Below are positions 34,334-44,663 of a stretch of DNA of 64,000 nt, piece after piece (the stretch's first letter is position 1; every line of letters starts with the position of its first letter). A program made the translations under genes and the position numbers. Origin of the DNA: an uncultured Clostridia bacterium (GTDB taxonomy: Bacteria; Bacillota; Clostridia; Oscillospirales; Ruminococcaceae). Under the pieces are notes generated by a model that was given only the letters and a program-made list of their open reading frames with translations, did no database searches and had not been told where the DNA came from. Location: contig CANQKD010000007.1 in the NCBI GenBank assembly GCA_947624375.1, forward strand, positions 53,655 through 117,654, written 5' to 3'.

Positions 34334-35805
34334 ACAATGACATCTATAAAGATATTGCCAGACGCACGGGCGGAGACATCTATATCGGAGTGGCAGGCCC
34401 TGTGCGCACCGGAAAATCGACATTCATAAAGCAGTTTATGGAGAGCCTTGTTATACCCAACATTGAAAGCGACTTTCGCAGAGAAAGGGCGGTAGACGAA
34501 CTGCCGCAGTCATCGGGCGGAAAGACGATAATGACCACCGAGCCGAAATTCATACCCGAAGAGGCGGTAGAGATATGCATTGATGACAACATCCGCTTCA
34601 ATGTGAGGTTGATAGACTGCGTAGGCTACATAATACCCAGCGCGATAGGCTACATTGAGAACGAAGCGCCGCGCATGGTGCGCACGCCGTGGTTCGACGA
34701 CCCTGTGCCGTTCAACATGGCGGCAGAGGTAGGCACGCAAAAGGTCATTACCGAGCATTCAACTATAGGGCTTGTGATAACTACCGACGGTTCTATTACA
34801 GACCTGCCGCGTGATGAGTATGAAGAATGTGAAGAACGCATTATAAACGAGCTTAAAGAGATAGGCAAGCCGTTTGTGGTGCTTATGAACACTACCACGC
34901 CAAATTCCAAAGAGGCAAAGGCGCTGTGCGAGAGGCTTTCGGAAAAGTATGGAGCGTGCGTTATAGCGGTAAACTGTTTAGAACTCGGGGAAGACGACAT
35001 AAAGAGCATACTTTCGCAGGTGCTAAACGCGTTCCCCGTTAAAGAGATAAACATAGATCTGCCCAGGTGGATAGCGGCGCTCGATAAGGGTCACTGGCTG
35101 AAAGAGGATATTTTCAGCACGATAAAAAGCTGCGCCGAAAGTGTTGCGGCTATAAAAGACATAAAACACTTTGCCGAAAAGCTGACGGAATGCGAGCATA
35201 TAGTCAATTCTAAGATTGCCTCTATAGATATGGGAACGGGCAGCGCGGTGATTGAAGTTACCACGAACAAAGATCTGTTCTTCAAGATAATCGGCGAGGC
35301 AACGGGGCTGGAGATAACGGGCGAGAGCGACCTTATGCCGCAGATACTGGAGCTTGTGAAGATACGCAACAAGTTTGAGAAATTCTCACAGGCGCTGGAG
35401 CAGCTTGAAGAGACCGGCTACGGCATAGTTATGCCGTCTATCGAGGAGCTGACCCTTGACGAGCCCGAGATAATCAAGCAGGGCGGCAAATACGGCGTTC
35501 GCCTGAAAGCCACCGCGCCGTCTATACATCTGTTGAAAGCGAACATAGAAGCCGAGGTATGCCCGATAGTCGGCAGCGAAAAGCAGTCGGAGGAACTGGT
35601 GCTTTATATGCTGAACGATTTTGAAGAATCTCCCGAAAAGATATGGGACAGCAACATTTTTGGCAAATCGCTGCACGAGTTGGTGGGCGAGGGGCTGCAC
35701 AACAAGCTTTCAAAAATGCCCGAAGAAGCTCGCGGCAAGCTTGCCGAAACGGTAGAGCGCATGATAAACGAGGGCTGTTCGGGGCTCATCTGCCTGATAC
35801 TGTGA
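34330..35805 (+). CDS. spoIVA: SpoIVA stage IV sporulation ATPase
   Basis: A 491-residue mother-cell protein that polymerises on the forespore as the coat basement layer, using ATP. The GTPase-like domain has a clear Walker A, GVAGPVRTGKSTF (residues 20-32), a Walker B-like LIDCVGYI, and an N-terminal DIYKDIARRTGGDIYIG, all as in SpoIVA. The family C-terminal segment, which anchors it through SpoVM in Bacillus, is present and ends in CLIL. It is translated from an ATGA overlap with the SipL-like gene. A terminator follows. Confidence 0.98.
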   Translation: MNNDIYKDIARRTGGDIYIGVAGPVRTGKSTFIKQFMESLVIPNIESDFRRERAVDELPQSSGGKTIMTTEPKFIPEEAVEICIDDNIRFNVRLIDCVGYIIPSAIGYIENEAPRMVRTPWFDDPVPFNMAAEVGTQKVITEHSTIGLVITTDGSITDLPRDEYEECEERIINELKEIGKPFVVLMNTTTPNSKEAKALCERLSEKYGACVIAVNCLELGEDDIKSILSQVLNAFPVKEINIDLPRWIAALDKGHWLKEDIFSTIKSCAESVAAIKDIKHFAEKLTECEHIVNSKIASIDMGTGSAVIEVTTNKDLFFKIIGEATGLEITGESDLMPQILELVKIRNKFEKFSQALEQLEETGYGIVMPSIEELTLDEPEIIKQGGKYGVRLKATAPSIHLLKANIEAEVCPIVGSEKQSEELVLYMLNDFEESPEKIWDSNIFGKSLHELVGEGLHNKLSKMPEEARGKLAETVERMINEGCSGLICLIL

Positions 35806-35810
35806 TAAAA

Positions 35811-35845
35811 AAGGACTGCATATAAAATGCAGTCCATGTTTTTTA
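35811..35845. terminator. Bidirectional terminator
   Basis: GGACTGCAT (35813-35821) pairs with ATGCAGTCC (35827-35835), with a T-run after it and an A-run before it. It is shared by spoIVA and the convergent CBS gene. Confidence 0.85.
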
Positions 35846-35855
35846 TATAACCTTG

Positions 35856-36296
35856 TTAAGCCTGCTGGGATATCTTGTTCTCAGCGGACTTTTCATTTTG
35901 CAGCTTGTTGTAGAAATATTGCAGAACATCGCGCCTTGTTATTATGCCGATGAACATATTCCTGTCGTCCACAACGGGTACAAAGTTCTGATTCATCGTC
36001 ATCAGCAGCAGATCTTCCAGCTTTGCGTTCACACTTACCGCTTTGTTTACAGTCCGCAGTTTTACAGACTGAAGCGGCATATGCTCCGTCTTTTTCAGTA
36101 TATCTGTGCCGCAGCCGAGCACAAGCCACAAAAAGTCGCCCTCGGTAACGGTAGCTATATACTCTCCCTCTCTGTTTATTATGGGTATTGCGGTGTAGCC
36201 CGATGAGCGCATTTTTTCAAGCGCCTGTCTTACAGTGCAGTCGCTGACAAGGTGCGCGACCTCTTGCTTGGGCTTTAGCAAAAAGAGAATATTCAT
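35856..36296 (-). CDS. CBS-pair protein (DarB/CbpB-like)
   Basis: A 146-residue protein made of two CBS motifs: VRQALEKMRSSGYTAIPIIN with GEYIATVTEGDFLW, then KLEDLLLMTMNQNFVPVVDD with GIITRRDVLQYF. The size, the TGYTAIP-like segment and the end RRDVL resemble YkuL/DarB/CbpB of Bacillus and Listeria, which bind cyclic-di-AMP and can activate Rel. Ligand binding here is inference. The start has an AAGGAGG site. It converges on spoIVA. Confidence 0.8.
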   Translation of the reverse strand: MNILFLLKPKQEVAHLVSDCTVRQALEKMRSSGYTAIPIINREGEYIATVTEGDFLWLVLGCGTDILKKTEHMPLQSVKLRTVNKAVSVNAKLEDLLLMTMNQNFVPVVDDRNMFIGIITRRDVLQYFYNKLQNEKSAENKISQQA

Positions 36297-36534
36297 GCCG
36301 TATACACATCCTCCTTTCTTAAATTGTAGTAAGGGAAAATGCCCTCAGATATATTTTACCTCTTTTTGGGCGATACGTCAATAGTATATTATGAAAACTA
36401 AACAAATGTTTTGTCGCATACGCTCAAAAGGGCACATCGGCGGCGCGGCAGGGAAAATAACTGATATATTGCCTGAAATGTTGGCGTATTCAACATAAAA
36501 ACTGTGCAAAGATACAATAATATTCTTATTTCTA
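36297..36534. other. Intergenic region between the CBS gene and the V-ATPase operon
   Basis: AT-rich DNA that carries divergent promoters. No gene or repeat was seen, apart from the V-ATPase promoter just beyond it. Confidence 0.45.
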
Positions 36535-36562
36535 TTGACAAAATAAATTTAAAGAGTATAGT
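36535..36562 (+). promoter_or_regulatory. Promoter of the V-type ATPase operon
   Basis: TTGACA (36535-36540) followed after 16 bases by TATAGT (36557-36562), 44 bases before the first start. Confidence 0.7.
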
Positions 36563-36605
36563 ATAAGTATAGTATATTATAGATGAGTGAGGGAGGTCTG
36601 ACTTG

Positions 36606-36914
36606 ATGGACGTTATATCGGCTATTCTGGAAACGGACAACACCGCTAAAGAGATGATGAAAAGCGCCGAAGAAAAGCGCGACAGCCTTATGAGCGAGGC
36701 AAGAGAGAGCGTTAAGAGCATACAGAGCGATATTGCTGCGGCGGCTGAGAAAAAGTCAGCCGAATATGAAAAGACAGAGAAAGCAAACGCCGAGAAAGAG
36801 CAGAAAAAGCTGCTGGACGAGCGAGATGCGGCAAAAGAGCGGCTTGACAAGGCATTTGCAGAAAACAGCGAGGCGTGGCAAAAGCGCATTTTTGAAAGCA
36901 TAGTAAACGGCTGA
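36606..36914 (+). CDS. V-type ATPase peripheral-stalk subunit (G/H, NtpF-like)
   Basis: A 102-residue, almost wholly helical, Ala/Glu/Lys-rich protein (AEEKRDSLMSEARESVKSIQ, AEKKSAEYEKTEKANAEKEQ). It is expected to pair with subunit E in the peripheral stalk. The ATG at 36606 has GGGAGG nine bases upstream. It is the first gene of the operon, as ntpF is in Enterococcus. Confidence 0.8.
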   Translation: MDVISAILETDNTAKEMMKSAEEKRDSLMSEARESVKSIQSDIAAAAEKKSAEYEKTEKANAEKEQKKLLDERDAAKERLDKAFAENSEAWQKRIFESIVNG

Positions 36915-36955
36915 ATTTAAGCTTGTTAGGCTTTTGGCAAGGGCGGTGAAACGTT

Positions 36956-37987
36956 TTGAACAAGGCGTCGTTAAACGCTACCATAACTAAAATAAGGGCT
37001 ATGCACGGCCGTATGCTGACGGGCGAGGACTACAGGATACTTTCCTCAAAGGGCAGTGTTACAGAGGTGGCGCAGTATTTAAAGAACCGCGAGGGCTTTA
37101 AAGATACTTTTGCCGATATAGACGTCAACACCGTTCACAGAGGATATATAGAAGAGCTTCTGAAAAAACGCAGTTTTGAGATGTTTTTAAAGCTGAGGGA
37201 TTTTCAGCACCTTGGCAAAATACAGTTTTACGACCTTGTGAGCGAGAGATATGAAAACGAGCTTCTGCTGATACTTATAAGGTCACTTAACAGCGGTGAG
37301 AAAAATTCGTTTTTGAATTTTCTGCCGACATATGCCGCAAAGAGCAGCTCTCTTGACCTTTACGAGCTTGCGGCGTGCAAGAGCGTAGAGGAACTTGCAA
37401 GAAAGCTGGAGCATACAAAATATGCGCCGCTGTGCGATATAATAGTAAGAGAAAGCAAACAAAGCGACATGACCGAAGTTGAAAACGCCTTTGCGCGGCT
37501 TTATTACAAAAGACTTCTGGACAGCATAGAGAAAGATCTTTCAAAAAGCGATGCCAAGCTTATTATGGAGCCCGTGAAAGCAGGCGTGCACATAAGAAAT
37601 TTTGTAAACGCATACCGCATGAAAGCATACTTCAATGCGCCGCCCGAGGAGATAAGCAAGAAAATGGTAACGGTGCGCGGAGCAGGGGGCAGCAACGGGC
37701 TGAGCAGGATATTTGAGTGCGACAGCGAGCAGGAGATGATGGATCTGTTTTGCCGTCTGCGCGGAACAAAGGGCATTGAAAAGGAAAACAGCAAATTTCT
37801 TGAAACTGCTATGACGCAGGTAAAACTCAACTACGCGCGCAAGCTGATGAGAACGCAGTCTATGCCGGCGGTGTACTTTGCGTTTTTGCAGCTGTGTGAT
37901 ATAGAGACCTCTAACATTATCCACATAATAGAGGGGATAAGGTATGGGCTGGAGCCTGACAGGATAGAGGCGCTTATAGCATATTAA
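36956..37987 (+). CDS. V-type ATPase subunit C/d (NtpC-like)
   Basis: A 343-residue helical protein of the V-ATPase C/AC39 family, the socket that joins the rotor ring to the central stalk. It has the characteristic start ATITKIRAMHGRMLTGEDYR, the repeated helical-triplet layout, and an end close to NIIHIIEGIRYGLEPDRIEA. The TTG start follows GGCGGTGA. In Enterococcus the C subunit is encoded after E; here it comes second, before subunit I. Confidence 0.85.
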   Translation: MNKASLNATITKIRAMHGRMLTGEDYRILSSKGSVTEVAQYLKNREGFKDTFADIDVNTVHRGYIEELLKKRSFEMFLKLRDFQHLGKIQFYDLVSERYENELLLILIRSLNSGEKNSFLNFLPTYAAKSSSLDLYELAACKSVEELARKLEHTKYAPLCDIIVRESKQSDMTEVENAFARLYYKRLLDSIEKDLSKSDAKLIMEPVKAGVHIRNFVNAYRMKAYFNAPPEEISKKMVTVRGAGGSNGLSRIFECDSEQEMMDLFCRLRGTKGIEKENSKFLETAMTQVKLNYARKLMRTQSMPAVYFAFLQLCDIETSNIIHIIEGIRYGLEPDRIEALIAY

Positions 37988-38038
37988 GATAATAAAATAT
38001 ACTGAAAAACTGAAAACCTGAAAGGGAGTGATAGGTAT

Positions 38039-40000
38039 ATGGGAATAGAAAAGATGACCCTTGTGAACATTGTCGGCGATATGTCGCAGCTGGACAGCAC
38101 GCTTACAAAGTGCTGTGAGAGCGGCTGCTTTCACATAGAACCTGCCGTTACAAGGGGCGCGGAGGGCAGAACAGAGCTTAAACTGCTCTCGGAGGAAAAC
38201 CCTTATACAAACACTTTGAGGAGATTCGCAGAGCTTTGCAGGAAGCTGAATATCGATGCGGCATCAAAGCTTGAGGCAGACTACTCTGAATCAGACTACA
38301 AAACGCTTTACGACTTTGAGCGATATGTCTCCGGCTTAGAAAAGCAGTTTGGCTCACTGATAGACGAAAAGCGCGAATGTTACAAAGAAATATCCGAAAA
38401 GGGAGCGGCTATAAAACAGCTCAACCACTTAAAAGGCATGAACGCCAACTTTGAGCAGGTGTTCAGCTGCGAGTATATTCATCTTAAACTTGGCAAGCTG
38501 CCTATTGACAGCTACAGCAAGCTGGAATATTACGATGAGGTGTTCTTCTTTATACCGTTTGACAAGGATAAGCAGTTTTACTGGGGAATGTACTTCTGCG
38601 CGAACAAGGACAAGGCTATTATAGATGAGATATTCCAGTCGCTTTATTTTGAGCCTGTAAAGGTATCGCCGTATATTCAGGGCACGCCCGAAAAGGCTCT
38701 TGAAGAGCTCAACGATGCCGTAAACCGCCGATCGCTGCGTGCTGAGCAGATAGACGAGGAGCTGGCTTCGCTGGCAAAAGAGCGGCGTGATGAAATGCAG
38801 AAAGTCTACGATCAGCTGGCGATGAGGGAGAACATATTCGGACTCAGGAAAAATGCCGCAGAGCTGAGCGGAAAGTTCTTTCTGAAAGGGTTCGTGCCGA
38901 AGAGCGCATCGCAGGAGTTCAAAAAGAAGGTAGGAAAGATAAGGAGCGTTTCGGTAACTATTCTTCCTGCCGACTCAGAGCCCGACCTGACGCCGCCTAC
39001 AAAGCTGAAAAACGGCTGGTTCTCAAGACCGTATATATCGGTGGTAGAGATGTACGGCGTGCCGGTATACAACGGCATAAACCCCACGCTTTTCGTGGCG
39101 CTGAGTTTTACGCTGCTGTTCGGCATAATGTTCGGCGACCTGGGACAAGGTTTTGTGGTATTTCTGGCAGGGCTGTTCATGAGCTTCAAGCTAAAAAACA
39201 AATACGGCGGTCTGCTTTCAAGGTGCGGACTTTCAAGTATGTTCTTCGGGTTTATGTACGGGTCGTTCTTCGGGTTTGAAGATTTTCTCGACCCCGTTTA
39301 CGAGGCGATAGGCTGGGGCAAAAAACCGCTGGAGGTATTCGACCAGACGACATTCATACTGATAACCGCGGTAGGCATAGGCGCTGCTATAATACTGCTG
39401 TCTATGATACTTAACATAATAACCGGCTTTAAACAGCACGACTATGAAAAAGCGATATTCGGGTGCAACGGCATTGCGGGAATTGTTTTCTACTCGTCTG
39501 TTGGTGCGGCGGTGGTAGGCAAGCTGGCAGGCTTTTCGCTTACAACGCCGATGTATATAATCTTTCTGATAGTTGTACCGCTGGTTTGCATATTCTGCCG
39601 CGTGCCTTTCTCAATAGCGGCGAAATACAAACGCTGGCAGCTTTCGGAAGACCCCGAGGAGGGCGGCGTAGGCAACTTTATTGTTGAGAACTTTTTTGAG
39701 ATGTTTGAGTTTTTGCTCAGCTACGTTTCAAACACGCTGTCGTTTTTAAGGGTAGGCGGATTTGTTCTTTGTCACGCAGGCATGATGCTCGTTGTAATGA
39801 CGCTTATGAACAGTTTTTCAGCCGCCGCACAGCCGATAGTGCTTGTTGTGGGCAACGCGTTCGTTATGGCTATGGAAGGCATGATAGTTGCTATACAGCT
39901 TATCCGTCTGGAATTTTATGAGGTGTTCTCACGTTTTTATGAGGGCGACGGCATACCGTTTGAGCCCGTAGGGGTAACGCTCTCGACCGAAAGTGAATGA
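38039..40000 (+). CDS. V-type ATPase subunit I (stator a-subunit)
   Basis: A 653-residue stator subunit. The N-terminal cytosolic half is mixed with long coiled helices (about 1-320). The C-terminal half has 7-8 membrane helices starting near YNGINPTLFVALSFTLLFGI, then MFGDLGQGFVVFLAGLF, and LSYVSNTLSFLRVGGFVLCHA, in which the Arg (SFLRV) is the essential ion-path residue. Family length is normal. Good GGGAGTGA site. Confidence 0.95.
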   Translation: MGIEKMTLVNIVGDMSQLDSTLTKCCESGCFHIEPAVTRGAEGRTELKLLSEENPYTNTLRRFAELCRKLNIDAASKLEADYSESDYKTLYDFERYVSGLEKQFGSLIDEKRECYKEISEKGAAIKQLNHLKGMNANFEQVFSCEYIHLKLGKLPIDSYSKLEYYDEVFFFIPFDKDKQFYWGMYFCANKDKAIIDEIFQSLYFEPVKVSPYIQGTPEKALEELNDAVNRRSLRAEQIDEELASLAKERRDEMQKVYDQLAMRENIFGLRKNAAELSGKFFLKGFVPKSASQEFKKKVGKIRSVSVTILPADSEPDLTPPTKLKNGWFSRPYISVVEMYGVPVYNGINPTLFVALSFTLLFGIMFGDLGQGFVVFLAGLFMSFKLKNKYGGLLSRCGLSSMFFGFMYGSFFGFEDFLDPVYEAIGWGKKPLEVFDQTTFILITAVGIGAAIILLSMILNIITGFKQHDYEKAIFGCNGIAGIVFYSSVGAAVVGKLAGFSLTTPMYIIFLIVVPLVCIFCRVPFSIAAKYKRWQLSEDPEEGGVGNFIVENFFEMFEFLLSYVSNTLSFLRVGGFVLCHAGMMLVVMTLMNSFSAAAQPIVLVVGNAFVMAMEGMIVAIQLIRLEFYEVFSRFYEGDGIPFEPVGVTLSTESE

Positions 40001-40038
40001 TCAAAGTTAAAAATATATAGCTTTTTGGAGGTTTTATT

Positions 40039-40485
40039 ATGATGATACTTATTTTACCGCTTGTTTGTGTTTTGCTTATATGCGCGCCCGTAGTACCGGC
40101 GGTCGTCAAGGTAAAAAACGGCAAGAGCCCTAAGGGTGCATTTATTGCAAATCTCTGCACGTTTTTTGGCGTTATGCTGCTGGCTGTTATATTCCCGTTC
40201 GGTCAGTTCGTTTACGCCGCAGAGGCTGAAACGGCAGTGGGAGAGGCAGTAAACGCTGTAATTTCGCTGGGAGCAGGCGTAGGCTATCTCGGCGCAGGAC
40301 TTGCAACAGGTCTTTCCTGCGTGGGTGCAGGCATTGCGGTAGGTTCGGGCGCATCGGCTGCCATAGGCGCAGTTGCAGAAGACCCTAAATCGTTCGTAAA
40401 GTCGCTGATTTTCGTTGTTCTTGGTGAAGGTATCGCGCTGTACGGATTGCTTATCTCGATACTTATAATAAATGGTCTGGGCTGA
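40039..40485 (+). CDS. V-type ATPase rotor subunit K
   Basis: A 148-residue proteolipid with four hydrophobic helices. The second hairpin is Gly-rich and canonical (GAGVGYLGAGLATGLSCVGA), then VVLGEGIALYGLLISILI with the ion-binding Glu (about residue 132). The first hairpin lacks the glycine pattern. The Gln residues that mark the sodium type in Enterococcus NtpK are not seen in the second hairpin, so ion choice cannot be settled here. Good GGAGG site. Confidence 0.93.
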   Translation: MMILILPLVCVLLICAPVVPAVVKVKNGKSPKGAFIANLCTFFGVMLLAVIFPFGQFVYAAEAETAVGEAVNAVISLGAGVGYLGAGLATGLSCVGAGIAVGSGASAAIGAVAEDPKSFVKSLIFVVLGEGIALYGLLISILIINGLG

Positions 40486-40507
40486 TTTTTTTGCAGGAGG
40501 AAAAGCT

Positions 40508-40816
40508 ATGAGAGCCTATCTTATAAGCGACAACACGGATACGCAGATGGGTATGCGCCTTGCCGGTATAGAGGGCGTTGTGGTGCACACTGCGCAGGAC
40601 GTAAAAAAAGAGCTTGAAAAGGCTATGGAAGACACTTCGGTGGCGGTTGTGCTTATGACCACAAAAATTATTGACCTTTGCCGCGACGATGTGTATGAAA
40701 CAAAGCTCAGATGTGCATATCCGCTTATAGTTGAGATACCCGACAGGCACGCCTCGGCGAACATATCGGGCACAATATCAAAATATGTTGCAGATGCGGT
40801 GGGTATAAGGCTGTAA
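40508..40816 (+). CDS. V-type ATPase subunit F (NtpG-like)
   Basis: A 102-residue central-stalk subunit with a CheY-like fold: MRAYLISDNTDTQMGMRLAG, then SVAVVLMTTKIIDLC, and YPLIVEIPDRH. The ATG at 40508 has AGGAGG; an in-frame start 36 bases upstream lies inside the previous gene and lacks support. Confidence 0.9.
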   Translation: MRAYLISDNTDTQMGMRLAGIEGVVVHTAQDVKKELEKAMEDTSVAVVLMTTKIIDLCRDDVYETKLRCAYPLIVEIPDRHASANISGTISKYVADAVGIRL

Positions 40817-40835
40817 CGTTTCCGGGAGTGATAAT

Positions 40836-41432
40836 ATGATAAATGCTGAAGAAAAGCTCGCTATGATGCGTGAGTCTATACTAAGCGAAACAAAGCAGAA
40901 AGCCGACAAGCTGGTAAGCGATGCTGAAAATGAAAGCAGCAGGATAGTTTTAGAGGCAAGCGATAAATACTATGCAGATGCCGAAAAAACAATAGAAAGC
41001 GAAAAGGCTGCGATAGCAGCAAAGTATGCAAAGCAGACTGCCGCACTGCGCTCTCAGGTGCAGAAAGATATTCTGATGTACAGAAATATGCTTACACAAA
41101 AGCTGTTTGACGGCGTGAGAGAAAAGCTGTTGCAGTTTCGCGATACAAAAGAATACAAAGAGTATATCAGCAGATGCATAAGCGAGTATAAAAAAAGCTA
41201 CGACATTGAAAACGCCGAAGTGCGCGTATCTGCTGCCGATATGCAAAGGACAGAGCTGTTTGAGGGTCTGCCCAAAAGCGTGAAGATAACCTGTGATGAT
41301 ACCATAGCTCTGGGCGGAGTTAAAATAAAGCCTGCAAATGTGGGTGTCATATGCGACGGCACGCTTGATGCGGCGCTTATAAAACAGTCGGATAATTTTT
41401 CCGATATTGCAGACAGCAGTCTGAAAGTATAG
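40836..41432 (+). CDS. V-type ATPase subunit E
   Basis: A 198-residue peripheral-stalk subunit. The long helical N-terminus (MINAEEKLAMMRESILSETK) runs to about residue 110, and a globular C-terminal half follows with DDTIALGGVKIKPANVGVIC, matching the GGV segment of the family. It pairs with the small helical protein of the first gene. Confidence 0.9.
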   Translation: MINAEEKLAMMRESILSETKQKADKLVSDAENESSRIVLEASDKYYADAEKTIESEKAAIAAKYAKQTAALRSQVQKDILMYRNMLTQKLFDGVREKLLQFRDTKEYKEYISRCISEYKKSYDIENAEVRVSAADMQRTELFEGLPKSVKITCDDTIALGGVKIKPANVGVICDGTLDAALIKQSDNFSDIADSSLKV

Positions 41433-41450
41433 CCGATGGGAGTGAAAACG

Positions 41451-43235
41451 TTGAACACTGTAAACGCAGATGTAAAAACGAACAGTATATATTCCGTCAA
41501 CGGGCCTGTTGTGAAAGTCAAAGACACAAAGGACTTTCAGATGATGGAAATGGTGTATGTGGGAAAAAAGCGCCTTATCGGTGAGGTAATAGGCGTTAGC
41601 GCCGATTTTACAACGATACAGGTGTATGAGGGCACGGGCGGACTTATGCCGGGTGAACCGGTAGAAAGCACCGGCGCGCCTATGGAGGTCGTACTCGGAC
41701 CGGGGATAATATCAAACATATTTGACGGTATACAAAGACCTCTTGCAGCTATGGGAGCCGGCGGAAAGGGAGCTTTCATAGAAGACGGCATTGCGGTCGC
41801 ACCGATAGATACCGAAAAGGAATACGATGTAACGGTGTGTGTAAAAGTGGGCGATATGCTGCACGCAGGCGAGATATATGCCACCTGCCCCGAAACGCCG
41901 CTTATAACCCACAAGTGTATGCTTACACCAAATATAAAAGAGGGCAAAGTGACTTATGCTGCCCCGAGCGGTAAGTATAAGGTAAATGATATAGTGGTAA
42001 GGATAGATATAGGCGGCAAAGAAACGGCTCTTACGCTGTGCCAGAAGTGGCCTATAAGAGTTGCAAGACCCGTTTCAGAAAGGCTTCCTGCTGACAAACC
42101 GCTTATAACAGGTCAGAGGATAATAGATACCGTAGTGCCTGTTGCAAAGGGCGGCGCGGCTGCGATACCCGGGGGCTTCGGCACGGGAAAGACGATGACA
42201 CAGCATCAGCTGGCGAAATGGTGTGATGCGGACATAATCGTATACATCGGCTGCGGCGAGCGCGGCAACGAGATGACACAGGTGCTGGAGGAGTTTTCGG
42301 AGCTTATCGACCCGAAGACCAACAGACCTCTTACAGAAAGGACCATACACATAGCGAACACCTCGAATATGCCTGTTGCGGCAAGAGAGGCATCTATATA
42401 CACGGGTATAACGCTTGCGGAATACTACAGAGATATGGGCTACCACACAGCGATAATGGCTGATTCTACCTCGCGCTGGGCGGAGGCGCTGAGAGAAATT
42501 TCGGGCAGACTTGAAGAAATGCCTGCCGAGGAGGGTTTCCCTGCGTATCTGCCGTCAAGGCTTTCACAGTTTTACGAGAGGGCAGGCTATGTAAAGGCTC
42601 TTTGCGGAAAAGAGGGCTCGGTAACTGTAATAGGCGCGGTATCTCCGCAGGGTTCTGACTTTTCCGAGCCTGTAACGCAGAACACCAAAAGATTTGTGCG
42701 CTGCTTCTGGGCGCTTGACAAGTCGCTGGCGTATGCAAGGCATTACCCTGCTATAAACTGGAATCTGAGCTATTCGGAATACTCCGACGACCTTGCAGAT
42801 TATTACAACACTAACATCGCGCCCGACTTTATGAGCGCACGTCAGCAGCTTTCAAATATTCTGGTAGAAGAGACCAACCTTATGGAGATAGTAAAACTGA
42901 TGGGTTCGGATATCCTGCCGGACGACCAGAAAGTGCTTATAGAAACGGCGAGAGTTGTAAGGGTAGGCTTTTTGCAGCAGAACGCATACCACCCCGATGA
43001 TACCTTTGTGCCGCTGAAAAAGCAGTACCTTATGATGAAGACCATTCTTCTGCTGTACCAGCTTGCGAAAGAGGCTGTTGCAAGCGGCATAAGCGTTGCG
43101 GATATTACTGCCACAGGCTGGTTTGAAAAGCTTATAAAGGTCAAGTACGATATACCAAACGACAAACCGGAGATGTTCGATGAATATCAGAGAGATATGG
43201 TGCAGACCTTTGACAGGCTGAGAACTTCTGTCTGA
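41451..43235 (+). CDS. V-type ATPase catalytic subunit A
   Basis: A 594-residue catalytic subunit. It has an N-terminal beta-barrel ([12 protein letters not shown]), the Walker [36 protein letters not shown] and [20 protein letters not shown], all conserved. The bulge domain is present, as in A/V-type enzymes. The TTG at 41451 was chosen because GGGAGTGA lies five bases upstream; the ATG at 41436 has no site. It hydrolyses or makes ATP coupled to ion flow. Confidence 0.97.
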   Translation: MNTVNADVKTNSIYSVNGPVVKVKDTKDFQMMEMVYVGKKRLIGEVIGVSADFTTIQVYEGTGGLMPGEPVESTGAPMEVVLGPGIISNIFDGIQRPLAAMGAGGKGAFIEDGIAVAPIDTEKEYDVTVCVKVGDMLHAGEIYATCPETPLITHKCMLTPNIKEGKVTYAAPSGKYKVNDIVVRIDIGGKETALTLCQKWPIRVARPVSERLPADKPLITGQRIIDTVVPVAKGGAAAIPGGFGTGKTMTQHQLAKWCDADIIVYIGCGERGNEMTQVLEEFSELIDPKTNRPLTERTIHIANTSNMPVAAREASIYTGITLAEYYRDMGYHTAIMADSTSRWAEALREISGRLEEMPAEEGFPAYLPSRLSQFYERAGYVKALCGKEGSVTVIGAVSPQGSDFSEPVTQNTKRFVRCFWALDKSLAYARHYPAINWNLSYSEYSDDLADYYNTNIAPDFMSARQQLSNILVEETNLMEIVKLMGSDILPDDQKVLIETARVVRVGFLQQNAYHPDDTFVPLKKQYLMMKTILLLYQLAKEAVASGISVADITATGWFEKLIKVKYDIPNDKPEMFDEYQRDMVQTFDRLRTSV

Positions 43236-43256
43236 CAGCCGAAAGGAGCGTTTACA

Positions 43257-44663
43257 ATGACTGTAAAATATATAGGTCTGAGTCAGATAAACGGGCCGCT
43301 CGTGGCGCTGGAGGGCGTTTCGGGCATAGGCTATGACGAAATGGCGAAAATAAAGCTCGATGACGGCACGCAAAGACTTGCCAGAGTGGTAGAGGTAAGC
43401 GAGGACAAGGCTGTTTTGCAGGTGTTTGAGGGCACTAGCGGACTTTCTCTTGAAAATACCGAAACACAGTTTGAGGGCAAGCCGATGGAACTTGCGCTGT
43501 CTACCGAGATGCTCGGCAGGATATTCAGCGGCGCAGGCAAGCCTATTGACGGGCTGGGAAACATTCTTGCCGAAAAATATGCGGACATAAACGGCAAGCC
43601 TTTGAACCCCGTATACAGAACATACCCGAGAAACTATATAAACACGGGCATTTCTTCTATAGATGCCCTGGCGACATTGATAAGAGGTCAGAAGCTGCCG
43701 ATATTCTCCGGCTCGGGACTTTCACACAACAAGCTTGCGGTGCAGATAGTAAAGCAGGCTAAAATTGCTGATGAGAGCGGCAAGGACTTTGCCGTGGTGT
43801 TTGGCGCAATGGGCGTTAAAAACGATGTTGCCGACTACTTCAAGCGCAGTTTTGAAGAATCTGGCGCGTTGCAGAGAACGGTCATGTTTTTAAACCTTTC
43901 AAACGACCCGATAATAGAGAGGATACTCACCCCTCGCTGCGCTCTTACAGCTGCCGAATATCTTGCGTTTGAGCACAATATGCACATACTTGTTATACTT
44001 ACCGATATGACATCATACGCCGAAGCGGTCAGAGAGTTTTCGTCATCAAAAGGCGAGATTCCCGGCAGAAAGGGCTTCCCTGGTTATCTGTATTCAGACT
44101 TTGCATCGCTTTACGAAAGAGCAGGCATAATAAAAGGCGCGGAAGGTTCTGTAACGCAGATACCCATACTTACCATGCCCAACGATGATATAACTCACCC
44201 CGTGCCCGACCTTACTGGATATATAACAGAGGGTCAGATAGTTTTAGACAGAGGACTTGACCAGACGGGTGTGTATCCGCCGGTCTCGGTGCTGCCATCG
44301 CTTTCAAGACTTATGAAAGACGGCATAGGCGAGGGCTTTACAAGAGAAGATCACTCGATGCTTTCAAACCAGCTGTTCGCATCGTATGCAAAAGTGCAGG
44401 ACGCAAGGGCGCTGGCATCTGTAATAGGCGAGGAAGAGCTTTCACAGACGGACAAGGATTACCTGGGCTTCGGCAAGCTTTTTGAGAAGCATTTTTTGTC
44501 GCAGTCGTTTGACGAAGACCGCACTATAGATCAGACGTTAGACCTCGGATGGCTGCTGCTTTCTACATTGCCGAAATCGGAGCTCGAGCGTGTTGACGAT
44601 GAGCATATAAAGAAATACTACTCACCCGAAAAGGCTAAAGAAGCGTTCGGAGAGCAGTCATGA
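43257..44663 (+). CDS. V-type ATPase regulatory subunit B
   Basis: A 468-residue nucleotide-binding but non-catalytic subunit: [20 protein letters not shown] at the start, [20 protein letters not shown] in place of a functional P-loop, and [20 protein letters not shown]. The family end [19 protein letters not shown] is present. Good AAAGGAG site. It overlaps the next small gene by four bases. Confidence 0.97.
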   Translation: MTVKYIGLSQINGPLVALEGVSGIGYDEMAKIKLDDGTQRLARVVEVSEDKAVLQVFEGTSGLSLENTETQFEGKPMELALSTEMLGRIFSGAGKPIDGLGNILAEKYADINGKPLNPVYRTYPRNYINTGISSIDALATLIRGQKLPIFSGSGLSHNKLAVQIVKQAKIADESGKDFAVVFGAMGVKNDVADYFKRSFEESGALQRTVMFLNLSNDPIIERILTPRCALTAAEYLAFEHNMHILVILTDMTSYAEAVREFSSSKGEIPGRKGFPGYLYSDFASLYERAGIIKGAEGSVTQIPILTMPNDDITHPVPDLTGYITEGQIVLDRGLDQTGVYPPVSVLPSLSRLMKDGIGEGFTREDHSMLSNQLFASYAKVQDARALASVIGEEELSQTDKDYLGFGKLFEKHFLSQSFDEDRTIDQTLDLGWLLLSTLPKSELERVDDEHIKKYYSPEKAKEAFGEQS

